Shown in pieces: positions 9,213 through 18,424 of a DNA stretch of 64,000 nucleotides. The translations under genes and the position numbers were made by a program. The first letter of the stretch is position 1. Every line of letters begins with the position of its first letter. The stretch covers positions 15,731 through 79,730 of the forward strand of contig CAUHNW010000016.1 of assembly GCA_959607825.1 (NCBI GenBank), read 5' to 3'. The stretch is from HGM13006 sp900757695. GTDB lineage: Bacteria > Bacillota > Clostridia > Oscillospirales > Oscillospiraceae. The notes under the pieces were generated by a model. It had not been told where the DNA came from. It did no database searches and saw nothing but the letters and a program-made list of their open reading frames with translations.

Positions 9213-9254
9213 TACAAGTTTTTTCTTGTAGAAACAAGTTTTTTTCGTGTTTGT
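9213..9254. promoter_or_regulatory. Candidate LysR operator
   Basis: TACAAG (9213-9218), six T, CTTGTA (9225-9230) is a perfect inverted repeat; a second looser copy, ACAAG to TTTGT, follows at 9234-9254 and overlaps the -35 of the hydrolase promoter. Two phased sites beside a divergent LysR gene are the usual arrangement. Confidence 0.55.
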
Positions 9255-9279
9255 CATGTTTTTGAGAACGTGGTAAGAT
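9251..9279 (+). promoter_or_regulatory. Promoter of the hydrolase-transporter operon
   Basis: TTGTCA (9251-9256), 17-base spacer, TAAGAT (9274-9279). Confidence 0.7.
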
Positions 9280-9346
9280 TGCACCAGAAAGAAAAGGTTT
9301 TCGTATTGTTTTTGTGCAACATGCGAAAACTGAAAGGAGTTTTTTT

Positions 9347-10216
9347 ATGCCAAGCACCGAATTTCTCAACCGTCCCGGCAGCGTCTGGGAACGCACAAGC
9401 TTTGAAGGAAAGCAATTTCCGCAAATTCGAGCAGAAATGGAACAACTGGCCATCGCCGGTCTCCGCAGCTACGCCGATGTCAGCTGGGAGCCTGGAACCT
9501 GTGGGACCATCTCCGGCAAGTGGGTTCGCCCCAAGTCTCCCAGCGGAAGCCTGCTCTACTATATCCATGGCGGCGGCTTTACCCTGGGCTCCTCGGCCAT
9601 TCCCCTGCCCTTCCTGCTGGAAATGAGCCATCGGCTGGGCATCACCTGCTTCTCGGCGGACTACCGGCTGGCCCCGGAGGATACCTTCCCCGCCGCGCCC
9701 AATGATGCCTTTGCGGGCTATAAGGGTCTTCTGGAGTTGGGCTATGCTCCGGAACGGATCGTGGTCTGCGGTGAATCGGCCGGCGCCACGCTGGCGCTGG
9801 ATATACCCCTGATGGCAAAGGCCGCAGGACTGCCCCTCCCCGGTGCAGTTATCGCCATGTCCCCGGTGACAGACGCCACTGCCGTAGAAGAGGGCACCGT
9901 GCTGGAGGGCCTCGACAGCTCTGACAAGGTGCTGGAGGTCTATGCCCCCGGCCATGACAAGACCGATCCGCTGATCTCCCCCGCTCTGGGTGATCTCACC
10001 GGCTTCCCGCCCACATTTTTGAGCGTTGGCGGCACCGAGATTCTTCTAAAGGATTCTCTGATTTTTGCTCGGAATGCAGCCAAATCCGGCTGCGATGTGC
10101 GGCTCCATGTGGGCAAGGACATGATCCACACCTACCCGCTGGATCTCTGGGATTATCCCGAAGCCATGACCGCCTTTGAGGAAATGGAGCTGTTTCTGCG
10201 ACAGCTGCACTTCTGA
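9347..10216 (+). CDS. Alpha/beta hydrolase, hormone-sensitive lipase type
   Basis: A 289-residue esterase-like enzyme of the HSL family. The oxyanion-hole motif HGGG (in YYIHGGGFTLG) and the nucleophile elbow GESAG are both present, and a late Asp and His complete the expected triad (DPLISPAL region, HTYPLDLWD). Such enzymes cleave carboxyl esters of small hydrophobic molecules. The start is the ATG at 9347 after AAAGGAG. It is followed after 60 bases by an MFS transporter and divergent from a LysR gene, suggesting that an ester is imported and cleaved. No signal peptide is seen, so it acts in the cytoplasm. Confidence 0.88.
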   Translation: MPSTEFLNRPGSVWERTSFEGKQFPQIRAEMEQLAIAGLRSYADVSWEPGTCGTISGKWVRPKSPSGSLLYYIHGGGFTLGSSAIPLPFLLEMSHRLGITCFSADYRLAPEDTFPAAPNDAFAGYKGLLELGYAPERIVVCGESAGATLALDIPLMAKAAGLPLPGAVIAMSPVTDATAVEEGTVLEGLDSSDKVLEVYAPGHDKTDPLISPALGDLTGFPPTFLSVGGTEILLKDSLIFARNAAKSGCDVRLHVGKDMIHTYPLDLWDYPEAMTAFEEMELFLRQLHF

Positions 10217-10276
10217 TCATAGGGAATCTCCCGACGATCTGTTTGGAGTTTCAGACGAGAAAAGAGAAAGGATGAA

Positions 10277-11527
10277 ATGAACATGACCGAACAAAAGAAG
10301 CACCTGAGCTATACCTTCTACCGTATCTCCATCGCTCTCGCAGTATTCATTGCATTTTTCCTGCAAACCTTCCTGCTGGTAGACGGCACCAACATCTTCA
10401 TGTCTCACTTTACCCAGTGGAACGCCCGGGAAGTCAGCCTTCCCATCACCATTGGCGGCTATATCGCCATCGTCACCACCTTCCTGATTGGCTCCTGGCT
10501 GATCCGTCACAAAGGCCGTGGCATGATGCTGGCGCTGATCCTAGTCTCCGGTATTGCCACCGTGATGCTGGCCTTCTGTGAAAGCAGCTATCCTCTGTAC
10601 TTTGCCGCTATCATTATCATCAACATTACGCTGGGCGCTCTGCTGGTATTGATGACTGCCATCATTACCAACTGGTTTAATTCCACCCGCGGACGTATGC
10701 TGGGCTTTGTCACCATTGGTGCCCCCTTCTCCACCGCTGTCTGCGTACCTGTGATTCAGCGGCTTCTGATGGCCGGTGTTGCATTCCAGTCCATCTTTCT
10801 GGTAATGGGTATCGTTATTGTGGTCTTTGGCGTACTTTCATTCCTGCTGGTTCCTTATCTTCCTGAGGACGTGGGGTATCATGCGGACAACGCTGACACG
10901 CCTGCTGTCAATACCGATACCGGCGCTACGCATAACTGGAGCCTTGCACGGCTGATTCGCTGCAAGGAAGCATGGCTGATCATGCTGGCCTTCGGCCTGA
11001 TGATGCTGGTAAGCAATTGCGTCATGCCCCTGCTGTTCCCCCACTTCCTTGAGGTCGGCGTTTCTCCTGACATTGTTCTGAACCTGATGACCATTTCCGC
11101 TCTTGTGGGCATTCCCCTGAGCTATTTCTGGGGCTGGCTGGACGATAAGATCGGCACGAAAAAGGCCTGCTACACCTTGGCGCTTGGATTTACTCTCATG
11201 AGCGTCGGTATGGTCTTTGCAAAGTCCGGCAATGTTGTGATCGTTGCAATGGCTGTCATCGGCATCGCAGCTGTCGTTGGCGGCTCCCCCAACCTGAACC
11301 CCTCTATGATCGTCAATGTCTTTGGCGCCTCGGAGTACCTGAATATCAATCGCTATCTGAATATTGGCCAAAATATTCTCCGGCTGCTGGCGCTGGTGAT
11401 GATGAGCACGATTCGTGATCTCACCGGCTCCTACACCCCCGGCTATGTGGTATGCGTATTGCTGTCCCTTGTAGCACTGCTGTGCTTTGTGGGAATTCGT
11501 CAGCGTTATACTGATGCAAAGAACTAA
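10277..11527 (+). CDS. MFS transporter, OFA-like
   Basis: A 416-residue major facilitator with about 12 membrane segments and a central loop near residue 200 (NADTPAVNTDTGAT). The general look, including SYFWGWLDDKIGTKKA between helices 8 and 9, fits the oxalate/formate antiporter-like group of organic anion carriers, but the substrate cannot be read from sequence. The ATG at 10277 or 10283 could start it; both follow AAAGGA. It is the second gene of the hydrolase operon, ended by a strong terminator. Confidence 0.85.
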   Translation: MNMTEQKKHLSYTFYRISIALAVFIAFFLQTFLLVDGTNIFMSHFTQWNAREVSLPITIGGYIAIVTTFLIGSWLIRHKGRGMMLALILVSGIATVMLAFCESSYPLYFAAIIIINITLGALLVLMTAIITNWFNSTRGRMLGFVTIGAPFSTAVCVPVIQRLLMAGVAFQSIFLVMGIVIVVFGVLSFLLVPYLPEDVGYHADNADTPAVNTDTGATHNWSLARLIRCKEAWLIMLAFGLMMLVSNCVMPLLFPHFLEVGVSPDIVLNLMTISALVGIPLSYFWGWLDDKIGTKKACYTLALGFTLMSVGMVFAKSGNVVIVAMAVIGIAAVVGGSPNLNPSMIVNVFGASEYLNINRYLNIGQNILRLLALVMMSTIRDLTGSYTPGYVVCVLLSLVALLCFVGIRQRYTDAKN

Positions 11528-11550
11528 TTTGAGGTCGTAACCGTCAAAAA

Positions 11551-11584
11551 GGCCGCCGCAGGTCAACCCCTGCGGCGGCCTTTC
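11551..11584. terminator. Bidirectional intrinsic terminator
   Basis: GGCCGCCGCAGG (11551-11562) and CCTGCGGCGGCC (11569-11580) with T tail on + and A-rich lead on the other side; it separates the MFS gene from the converging reductase gene. Confidence 0.9.
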
Positions 11585-11611
11585 TATATGCAATTCGTAG
11601 TTTTCGGGAAA

Positions 11612-13537
11612 TTACAGATCCATGGCCGCATGATAGCCATCGAAAATAGCGCCGTTGGTCTTCCCCACCTGATGGCAGTCACCGATAATCCGAATCACCG
11701 GCACATCCAGCGCCATCAGCTTGTCCACGGCAGCAGCACGCTGACCAAAGGCGTAGACCTTGCTCTCCGCCGGAATCATTACCCTGTTGCCGTCCTTGTC
11801 CTGGGTCTCAACGCCCGCATCCGTCACCGCCATGCAGCGGAGGCCGGTCTTTACATGGAGATTCTTCTGCTGGCCAAAGGACTGGAGCATGCCCACACGA
11901 TGCATCCAGTTGGCATCCGGCGCAACACTGTCCTGCATTTCAATAATGGTCACATCTCTGCCGGTCTCCGCCAGGAACAGTGCTGTCTCGCAGCCCACCA
12001 GACCGCCGCCCATCACCGCAACGGTTTTGCCCAGCGCATCAAGGTTCGTATAGGCAGTGGTGGCATGCTGTGCCGTTTCAATACCCGGCAGTGGGAATAC
12101 CACAGGCGTGGAGCCCAGTGCAAGGAACAGTGCATCCGGCTGGATCTCCGCCACCAGTTCAGGCGTCACCTCTGTATTTAATCGAACCTCTACATCCGAA
12201 TGCTCCACCCGATAAATCAGATGATCCTTCAGACGCTTGAGGTCTGCTTTCAGGCTGTCATAGTCCGTAAACCTCAGAAGTCCGCCCAAGCTGTCCGACT
12301 GCTCCGCCAGAATGACCTTATGTCCTCTGGCCGCTGCCGTAGCTGCCGCCTCCAAGCCGCCGGGGCCGCCGCCTGCAATCAGCACCGTCTTTCTTCTCTT
12401 CGGTGCCGCTGCCTCCTGTGCATTCAGCCGTGCTTCATGTCCGGTTCTGGGATTGACAGCGCAGGCAAACCTTGTTTTTGTCTGCATACCGGTCAGGCAG
12501 TCGAGACACCGAAGGCAGGGGCGAATATCTTCATCATGACCCTCTCTGGCCTTCTGGGGCAGGAACGGATCGGCAATCAGGCTGCGCACCATGGCAACCG
12601 CATCGGCCTTCCCTTCTTCCAGCACCTTCTCTGCCTCGGCAGGCGTTACAACAGACCCCACCGTCACCACGGGACACTTGGTCACATGCTTTTTGACCTC
12701 CGCAGCATATTTCACATTTGGCATATGCGGCAGGAACATGGTAGGATGGGTCTTTACCGCAAAGTTGGGGTCTGTGTCGAGACCGGCGGACACATGGATC
12801 AGCTCCACCTTGTCCTCGATCATCAGGCAGAACTGTACCAGCTCATCCATGCCAAGTCCACCCTCGGCAAGCTCCGGCCCAATGCGGTATTCTATGGGCA
12901 CCTTGGGTCCAACGGCCTTCCGCACCGCATCAATGACCATCAGTGGGAATTTTGCACGATTTTCAAGGCTGCCGCCGAACTCATCGGTACGGGTATTAAA
13001 CTTGGGAGAGAGCATCTGATCCAGCAGCCAGCCGTGGGCGCCGTGGAGCATCACCATCTGGAAGCCCGCCTGCACAGCCACCTTTGCCGCTTCGCCATAG
13101 GCCTTTGCGATCTCTTCTAAATCTTCTTTGGCAGCACCCTTGACATGGGTGCCATTGAGCTTCACCTCATCAATGGGCCCAACCGTCTGAAATCCGGTGA
13201 CTGCGGTATTGGAGATTCGTCCGCCGTGGTTGAGCTCAATGGAGGCAACCGCACCATGCTGTGTAATGGCACGGGCCACCTCCGACCATTTCTGTACCGT
13301 CTTCTGACTGAGAATGGGATGCCGGGGGGTGGTAAAGCCCCGTTCCTCCACAGGCGTGTCGCCTACGGTAACCTGCGCCACGCCGCCTTTGGCCTTTTCC
13401 TCATAATAGCCCACCATATAGTCCGTGGGGCTTCCGTCAGGATTTAGTGCACACATCATATTGGGGCCGGACAGCAGCCGATTTCGGAAGGTAAGTGTCC
13501 CCACCTGCATGGGCGCAAACAGCTTTGGATATTTCAT
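11612..13537 (-). CDS. NADH:flavin oxidoreductase, 2,4-dienoyl-CoA reductase / BaiH-like
   Basis: A 641-residue three-part reductase. Residues 1-340 are an old-yellow-enzyme FMN barrel (HGAHGWLLDQML, GGSLENRAKF). A Cys cluster CLRCLDC with a later Cys marks one [4Fe-4S] site near 342-365. The C-terminal part has two dinucleotide motifs, IAGGGPGGLEAA and VMGGGLVGCETA, for FAD and NAD(P)H. The same architecture occurs in 2,4-dienoyl-CoA reductase, bile acid BaiCD/BaiH, and cinnamate and trimethylamine-type enzymes, all acting on conjugated or activated bonds. Substrate is not determinable here. The start follows TAGGAGG. It lies behind its own promoter and co-directional with a LysR gene. Confidence 0.9.
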   Translation of the reverse strand: MKYPKLFAPMQVGTLTFRNRLLSGPNMMCALNPDGSPTDYMVGYYEEKAKGGVAQVTVGDTPVEERGFTTPRHPILSQKTVQKWSEVARAITQHGAVASIELNHGGRISNTAVTGFQTVGPIDEVKLNGTHVKGAAKEDLEEIAKAYGEAAKVAVQAGFQMVMLHGAHGWLLDQMLSPKFNTRTDEFGGSLENRAKFPLMVIDAVRKAVGPKVPIEYRIGPELAEGGLGMDELVQFCLMIEDKVELIHVSAGLDTDPNFAVKTHPTMFLPHMPNVKYAAEVKKHVTKCPVVTVGSVVTPAEAEKVLEEGKADAVAMVRSLIADPFLPQKAREGHDEDIRPCLRCLDCLTGMQTKTRFACAVNPRTGHEARLNAQEAAAPKRRKTVLIAGGGPGGLEAAATAAARGHKVILAEQSDSLGGLLRFTDYDSLKADLKRLKDHLIYRVEHSDVEVRLNTEVTPELVAEIQPDALFLALGSTPVVFPLPGIETAQHATTAYTNLDALGKTVAVMGGGLVGCETALFLAETGRDVTIIEMQDSVAPDANWMHRVGMLQSFGQQKNLHVKTGLRCMAVTDAGVETQDKDGNRVMIPAESKVYAFGQRAAAVDKLMALDVPVIRIIGDCHQVGKTNGAIFDGYHAAMDL

Positions 13538-13581
13538 TTTGAAAACCTCCTAAACGCTTTGATATTCATATTCTTTCCTAC

Positions 13582-13610
13582 ATTGTACGCAATCCGGAGC
13601 ATTCTGTAAA
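13582..13610 (-). promoter_or_regulatory. Promoter of the old-yellow-enzyme-type reductase gene
   Basis: On the minus strand TTTACA (13605-13610), 17 bases, TACAAT (13582-13587). The -35 sits inside a 17-base motif (13598-13614) that recurs at the lipoprotein promoter at 14637-14653. Confidence 0.7.
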
Positions 13611-13636
13611 ATGCAAAGTGAAGGGGTGTGGCATAA

Positions 13637-14584
13637 TCAATTTGTAATGCTGCGAACCGGCAGCATTTCAAATCCCCGAAGCGGCGCCAGCGATGCGTAG
13701 TACTGCCGCACCGCCGCCAGAGATGCAATTGCCGTAGGCGTCAGATACCCATCCTTTAGTTTGCTGAGGCCGATGACTCTGGCACAGCCGGGGCCATCGA
13801 GCTCTAAAAACCGAAGCTCCTGCCCTAAAAGGTCCAGTGCATGATTCTGTCTGGGGTCCTGCTGCGTTACCGGAACCAGCATCACGCCCACGTTTTTTGC
13901 CACCAGATCATAGGCAAAATCCGTCTCATCCCCAAGGAAGCAGATCTTCGGCTCAAACCCAGCCCGGCAGCAGAACCCCCGCAGCAGCTCTGTAAAGCCG
14001 GAGCTGCCATTATTAAAGACAAAACGTTCCCCCGCCAGTTCTTTCAGCTGCACCTGCCGCTGCTGCGCCAGTGGATGCCGGGACGACACCGCCAGACAGT
14101 AACACTCTCGAAACATGGGGTGCCACTCGATTCGTGGATTTCCCTCCGGCTCCGGGCACAGGGCAAAATCTGCCCCGTGGGTCTCCAGCTCATGCATGGT
14201 GTCTCTGGGCCCTGCCAGCTGGTGAAAGATCTGCATATCCGGGTGCCGGGGCAAGTAGCTCCGCATAAAACCGGTGAGCAGCTCCAGCGTAGGGGCCATG
14301 ATCTTAACGCTGCCCTTTTCCACGCTGCTGTTGTCCGCCGCCTCCCGAAGCGCATCATCGTACTCTGCCAAGATCTGCTCCACCCGCTGCAAAAAGGCCC
14401 GTCCCGTATGATTCAGACGGATGCTGTTTGCCCCACGTTCAAAAAGCTGGGCTCCCACCTCCTGCTCTACACGGCTGATGGCCCGGCTCAGAGCCGGCTG
14501 GGTGATATGCAGTTCCGCCGCCGCCTGTGAAATATGCTCCATTTTCGCCACCGTGCGGAAATATGTAAGATAACTCAGTTCCAT
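13637..14584 (-). CDS. LysR-family transcription regulator
   Basis: A 315-residue LysR-type regulator. The helix-turn-helix ELHITQPALSRAISRVEQE is at about residues 18-45, then a periplasmic-binding-type effector domain. I place the start at 14584 behind AAAAGGAG; an upstream in-frame start has no ribosome site. It is divergent from the solute-binding lipoprotein at 14730 and upstream of the reductase at 11612-13537. The two flanking promoters share a sequence motif, so this regulator probably governs both. Confidence 0.9.
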   Translation of the reverse strand: MELSYLTYFRTVAKMEHISQAAAELHITQPALSRAISRVEQEVGAQLFERGANSIRLNHTGRAFLQRVEQILAEYDDALREAADNSSVEKGSVKIMAPTLELLTGFMRSYLPRHPDMQIFHQLAGPRDTMHELETHGADFALCPEPEGNPRIEWHPMFRECYCLAVSSRHPLAQQRQVQLKELAGERFVFNNGSSGFTELLRGFCCRAGFEPKICFLGDETDFAYDLVAKNVGVMLVPVTQQDPRQNHALDLLGQELRFLELDGPGCARVIGLSKLKDGYLTPTAIASLAAVRQYYASLAPLRGFEMLPVRSITN

Positions 14585-14640
14585 GAAGCTGCTCCTTTTA
14601 GCATACATTATTTTTGATACTAATATGATAGTTATAGCAA

Positions 14641-14669
14641 TTTACAGAATACTATTTTGTGATTATAAT
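14641..14669 (+). promoter_or_regulatory. Promoter of the lipoprotein / beta-helix operon
   Basis: TTTACA (14641-14646), 17 bases, perfect TATAAT (14664-14669). Upstream, ATACTAATATGATAGTTAT (from 14617) is a loose palindrome that could be a LysR site. Confidence 0.75.
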
Positions 14670-14729
14670 ACAATTGTCGTGGAAAAGCCATACGCTTTTT
14701 CCACAAATCCATGAAAGAAGGAAAGATGA

Positions 14730-16463
14730 ATGAAAAAATTTCTCTCGTTGCTGCTGTCATTGACCATGATGCTCTGTGCATTCTCCGGCTGCGGCAACAA
14801 TGCGGCGTCTTCCGCTGCACCAGGCTCTGACAGCACTCCGGCAGATGCACCTTCTGAGACTACCGCAGAAGCCACTCCTGCTGCCGCTCCTGCCGATGCC
14901 GAAGCGGACAGCGCAGTGGAGCCTGACTCCATGGCAGAGCCCGCCGATGGTGAAGAGGGCTGGTCTTATACCCCCATCTCCTACCCGCTGGCCGACACCC
15001 CCGCTACGCTGGACTACTGGATCACATGGGAGCTGTCCGCCGACACCATGTACAACGATGTCAGCGAGCATATCGCCCTGAAGGAGCTGGAAGAAGCCAC
15101 CGGCGTTCACCTGAATCTGCTGGCACAATCTCAGGCCGCCGGTCAGACCAATACAAACCTGATGATCGCCTCCGGCGACTATGCGGATATGATCGGTATG
15201 TTCTCCTATGCCACCGGCATGGACGCCGCCATTGATGACGATGTGGTGGTAGATCTCAAGGATATGATCCCTGAGTATTCCCCCGACTACTACCAGTATT
15301 TGATTGCGGATGACAACAAACTCTGGAAGAGCGTTCAGACCGATGAAGGTCACATTGGTGCTTATGTCACCGTAGGTACCACGCCCAAGGTTGTCGATGG
15401 CACCATGACCTTCCAGTTCATGCTGGATGAGCTGGGCGTCAAGAAGGAAGATCTCCGCACGGTGGATCAGTACGAGGATTACCTCACTGCCGCCAAGAAT
15501 AAATACGGCATGGCTGCTCCCCTGTATCTCCCCGGTGACTTTATGCTCGACGGCGATACGCTGGCCAACACCTATGGTGTTGCCCTGAAGGTAGACGCCA
15601 TCACCGGTGACCTTCCCTGGATCGTAGAAGACGGTCAGGTAAAGTTCGGCTATCTGGAAGACGGTTTTACCGAATACGTCACCCTGCTCCATGACTGGTA
15701 TGAAAAGGGGCTCATCGACTCCGATACCGCTTCCCATCCCACGGAGTACCGGGACGAGGATCTGATCGGACTGGTGGCCAACAAGCAGGTCGCTGTGTTC
15801 CACCGTGGTGATGGCCTTGTGGATATGCTCTCCGGCATTTCCGGCGAGCAGGTCATGCCCATCTACTTCCCCACGGTCAACGCAGATGACACCCTGCATG
15901 TGGGCGGCGGCGTGGACACCGTTTCCGGTGAGACCGGCACCGTCATTACCACCGGCTGTGAAAATCTGGAGCTGGCCATGCAGTTCATGAATTACTGCTA
16001 CACCGATGACTGGGTACTGCCCAGCAACTACGGTGTAGAGGGCGAGACCTATGATATGGTAGACGGCAAGCCTCAGTTTGAGGAATGGACCTATACCACC
16101 GAAGGCCGCACCTTCAGCTCCGTGCTGATGGACTACACCTTCCTGGCCATGGTGGACGCCAATGTTGAGACCCCCGGCCGCTCCGAAGCCGCCCTGTCCT
16201 GCGAGGACACCTGGAACGACAACATCGATAACCAGAATGACTATCCTGTAGGTGCCGCCCTGACCATCGAAGAGGGCGACCAGTATAGCCGTCATGCAGG
16301 CGATCTGGTCACGTTGGTGAAGCAGTACACCGCAAAATTCATCACCGGTGACGAACCCCTGTCTGGCATTCCCGAATTCCAGCAGAAGCTCATTGACACC
16401 GGCGTTCAGGACTGCATTGACGCAAAGCAGTCCGCCTATGAGCGCTACATGTCCAGAGGCTGA
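14730..16463 (+). CDS. Solute-binding lipoprotein (ABC type), no permease nearby
   Basis: A 577-residue extracellular binding protein. The N-terminus is a lipoprotein signal peptide ending in the lipobox FSGC, with the lipidated Cys at 21, followed by a low-complexity Ala/Ser/Pro/Glu linker to about residue 75. The rest resembles the large family 1 solute-binding proteins (LipO-like) that bind sugars, peptides or other organic solutes. AGAAGGAAAG precedes the start. No ABC permease or ATPase gene lies in the neighbourhood; it shares an operon only with the beta-helix gene 73 bases downstream. Paralogous in layout to 19078-20838. Confidence 0.82.
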   Translation: MKKFLSLLLSLTMMLCAFSGCGNNAASSAAPGSDSTPADAPSETTAEATPAAAPADAEADSAVEPDSMAEPADGEEGWSYTPISYPLADTPATLDYWITWELSADTMYNDVSEHIALKELEEATGVHLNLLAQSQAAGQTNTNLMIASGDYADMIGMFSYATGMDAAIDDDVVVDLKDMIPEYSPDYYQYLIADDNKLWKSVQTDEGHIGAYVTVGTTPKVVDGTMTFQFMLDELGVKKEDLRTVDQYEDYLTAAKNKYGMAAPLYLPGDFMLDGDTLANTYGVALKVDAITGDLPWIVEDGQVKFGYLEDGFTEYVTLLHDWYEKGLIDSDTASHPTEYRDEDLIGLVANKQVAVFHRGDGLVDMLSGISGEQVMPIYFPTVNADDTLHVGGGVDTVSGETGTVITTGCENLELAMQFMNYCYTDDWVLPSNYGVEGETYDMVDGKPQFEEWTYTTEGRTFSSVLMDYTFLAMVDANVETPGRSEAALSCEDTWNDNIDNQNDYPVGAALTIEEGDQYSRHAGDLVTLVKQYTAKFITGDEPLSGIPEFQQKLIDTGVQDCIDAKQSAYERYMSRG

Positions 16464-16536
16464 TCCCATTATAAATTCCCACCCCTGTCCCGTTCTGCGG
16501 GCCGGGGGCGGAAGCAAATACACAGGAGGTAATCCA

Positions 16537-18360
16537 ATGCTCGAAACAAAAACCGTTACCGGCACATGGCTGGTAGAAGAAACCACTCATCTCTATGATC
16601 TTACAATTGCCGAGGGTGCAGCGCTGAAAGCACCGGAAGGTAAATTTATCGCCATGACCGTAGATGGAATCGGCTGCGACCCCAAGCCCGGCCGCTATCA
16701 TGGAGATATTATCCTCACCGTAGCGGAAACCTATCACATGGCCCCCCATGCGCTGATGCGTCTGAACAACATCTCCCGGGAATTTACCGATGCCGTTGTC
16801 ATCGAAAGCGGCAAGGTCATTGCAGAAAAAGGCGTTCCTGCACTGATTCAGGAAGGTACCGTCACCGGTGAAAAGGCAGAGGGCGTCTACATAAGCTCCA
16901 CTGCCGAGAGCTTTAACGGCATTCTCGTCACCGGTGACCAGCCCTATCTGGTCAAGGACTGCAAAATGGAGCTGGACGGCTTTGGTGCCAACGACTTTAT
17001 GGGCGTAGGCTCCGCAGTTGCCGCCATCGACACTGCCGATGTGACCATTGACGGCTGCGATTTCACCGTAAACGGCGTGACCCGCTGTGCCGTTCATGTG
17101 GGCGGTGACAGCCATGTGACGGTAAAGAATTCCCGGATCCAGAACACCAGCCCCGATTCCGACTGGCTGGGCGATTTCAGCTGGGCCTGCGGCTTCCTTG
17201 GAACAAACCGTCTCTGCCAGCTCTGCGACAACGGCACCGTTGTATATGACAACTGCGATCTCATCAGCAACGGCTGGGGCATTTTGTCCATTGACGGTAC
17301 TGACAAATATAACGATATGCTGGTAAAGAACTCCCGTCTGACCCTCTCCGGCCCCAGAAGCCACGGCTATGGTGCCTTCTGCATTGGCGGCAACCACGTA
17401 CGCTTTGAGGGCTGTGATGTGAATGTCACCGGCTATCCCCTGATGCTCCGTGGCATGATGGACAAGGGTCGTGCAGAGATCGTGGACTCCAAGATCCGTG
17501 GCCGCCGGTTTGGCCTTCTCGCCATGGGCGATACCCACAGCGTCTTGACCCTTGCAGGCAGTGACTTTGAAACGGACAAGTCCACCATGGTCTTTAAGGG
17601 CTCCGCCACCACCGTGAACATCACCGAAACGGCTATGCGCCCCGGCAACGGCGTGATCCTTCAGCTCATGGACAACGATGAGAGCGGCATGACCGGTCAG
17701 GACTTTAAGATCCCCGTGGGTGAGGCGGACAAGGCCATCGAGGGCCGTGACCTCACCACCGCAGGCGAGGACGATATCAATATGACCCTTACCGCCTGCC
17801 GTCTCACCGGTGATTTCTTCAACTCCACCACCAATATTCAGGCCAACAAGCGCTCCACCCAGGGCGGCTTCGGCAAGTTCCACGACACCCTCATCGGTAC
17901 CGGTCAGGGCCACAACGAGCCCACCAAGGACGGTAAAATCGCCGATGGCCCCGATGCTCCCAAACCCGATGAGGATAAGCCCAAGATGGTAATGAAGGAC
18001 CTGGACACGCCCAAAAATCTGGGTCTTACACTGGTGGACACCACCATCACCGGTGTCATCAGCTCCGCCACTCAGCACTATCGTGAGGGCCTCACTCTGA
18101 TTGACGAGTCCAACCGCCGTGAGATGTCCAACATCACGCAGAAGGCCGCACCCACCGTCAACAACGGTGTCATCGTCTCGCTGGATCGTACCAGCCGCTG
18201 GATCGTCACCGGCACCAGCTATATCACCGCACTGGAGCTTGCTCCCGGCGCTGTGGTAGACGCCCCGGAGGGCAAGACACTGAAGGTAACACTGGACGGC
18301 AAGGCCATTGATCTGGCCCCCGGCCGCTTTGCCGGCAAGCTGGTTCTTACCGCAGAATAA
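16537..18360 (+). CDS. Parallel beta-helix protein with matching end domains
   Basis: A 607-residue protein built of short beta-strand repeats typical of right-handed parallel beta-helices (runs such as ADVTIDGCDFTVNG, DSHVTVKNSRIQNT). I see no signal peptide, no anchor and no clear catalytic motif. The first 60 and last 55 residues resemble each other: both have VTGT, an A-E/P-GA turn, APEGK, T-V/L-DG, PGR and a closing LT. A charged Pro/Lys/Asp linker lies near 540. The start at 16537 follows CAGGAGGTAA. It is co-transcribed with the lipoprotein gene. Possible roles are a polysaccharide lyase/binding fold or a scaffold; I cannot assign one. Confidence 0.75.
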   Translation: MLETKTVTGTWLVEETTHLYDLTIAEGAALKAPEGKFIAMTVDGIGCDPKPGRYHGDIILTVAETYHMAPHALMRLNNISREFTDAVVIESGKVIAEKGVPALIQEGTVTGEKAEGVYISSTAESFNGILVTGDQPYLVKDCKMELDGFGANDFMGVGSAVAAIDTADVTIDGCDFTVNGVTRCAVHVGGDSHVTVKNSRIQNTSPDSDWLGDFSWACGFLGTNRLCQLCDNGTVVYDNCDLISNGWGILSIDGTDKYNDMLVKNSRLTLSGPRSHGYGAFCIGGNHVRFEGCDVNVTGYPLMLRGMMDKGRAEIVDSKIRGRRFGLLAMGDTHSVLTLAGSDFETDKSTMVFKGSATTVNITETAMRPGNGVILQLMDNDESGMTGQDFKIPVGEADKAIEGRDLTTAGEDDINMTLTACRLTGDFFNSTTNIQANKRSTQGGFGKFHDTLIGTGQGHNEPTKDGKIADGPDAPKPDEDKPKMVMKDLDTPKNLGLTLVDTTITGVISSATQHYREGLTLIDESNRREMSNITQKAAPTVNNGVIVSLDRTSRWIVTGTSYITALELAPGAVVDAPEGKTLKVTLDGKAIDLAPGRFAGKLVLTAE

Positions 18361-18381
18361 TACGAAAAGAAGCAATTTAAC

Positions 18382-18417
18382 GCCCGCCGCAGAGCTACTT
18401 CTGCGGCGGGCTATTTT
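18382..18417. terminator. Bidirectional intrinsic terminator
   Basis: GCCCGCCGCAGA and TCTGCGGCGGGC form a 12-bp stem followed by TATTTTT; it ends the lipoprotein/beta-helix operon. Confidence 0.88.
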
Positions 18418-18424
18418 TCCCCGT

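Noticed and set aside
16348..16536. N-terminal extension of the beta-helix protein in the same frame
   Set aside because: It would overlap the end of the lipoprotein gene and lacks a ribosome site, while AGGAGG lies just before the ATG at 16537.
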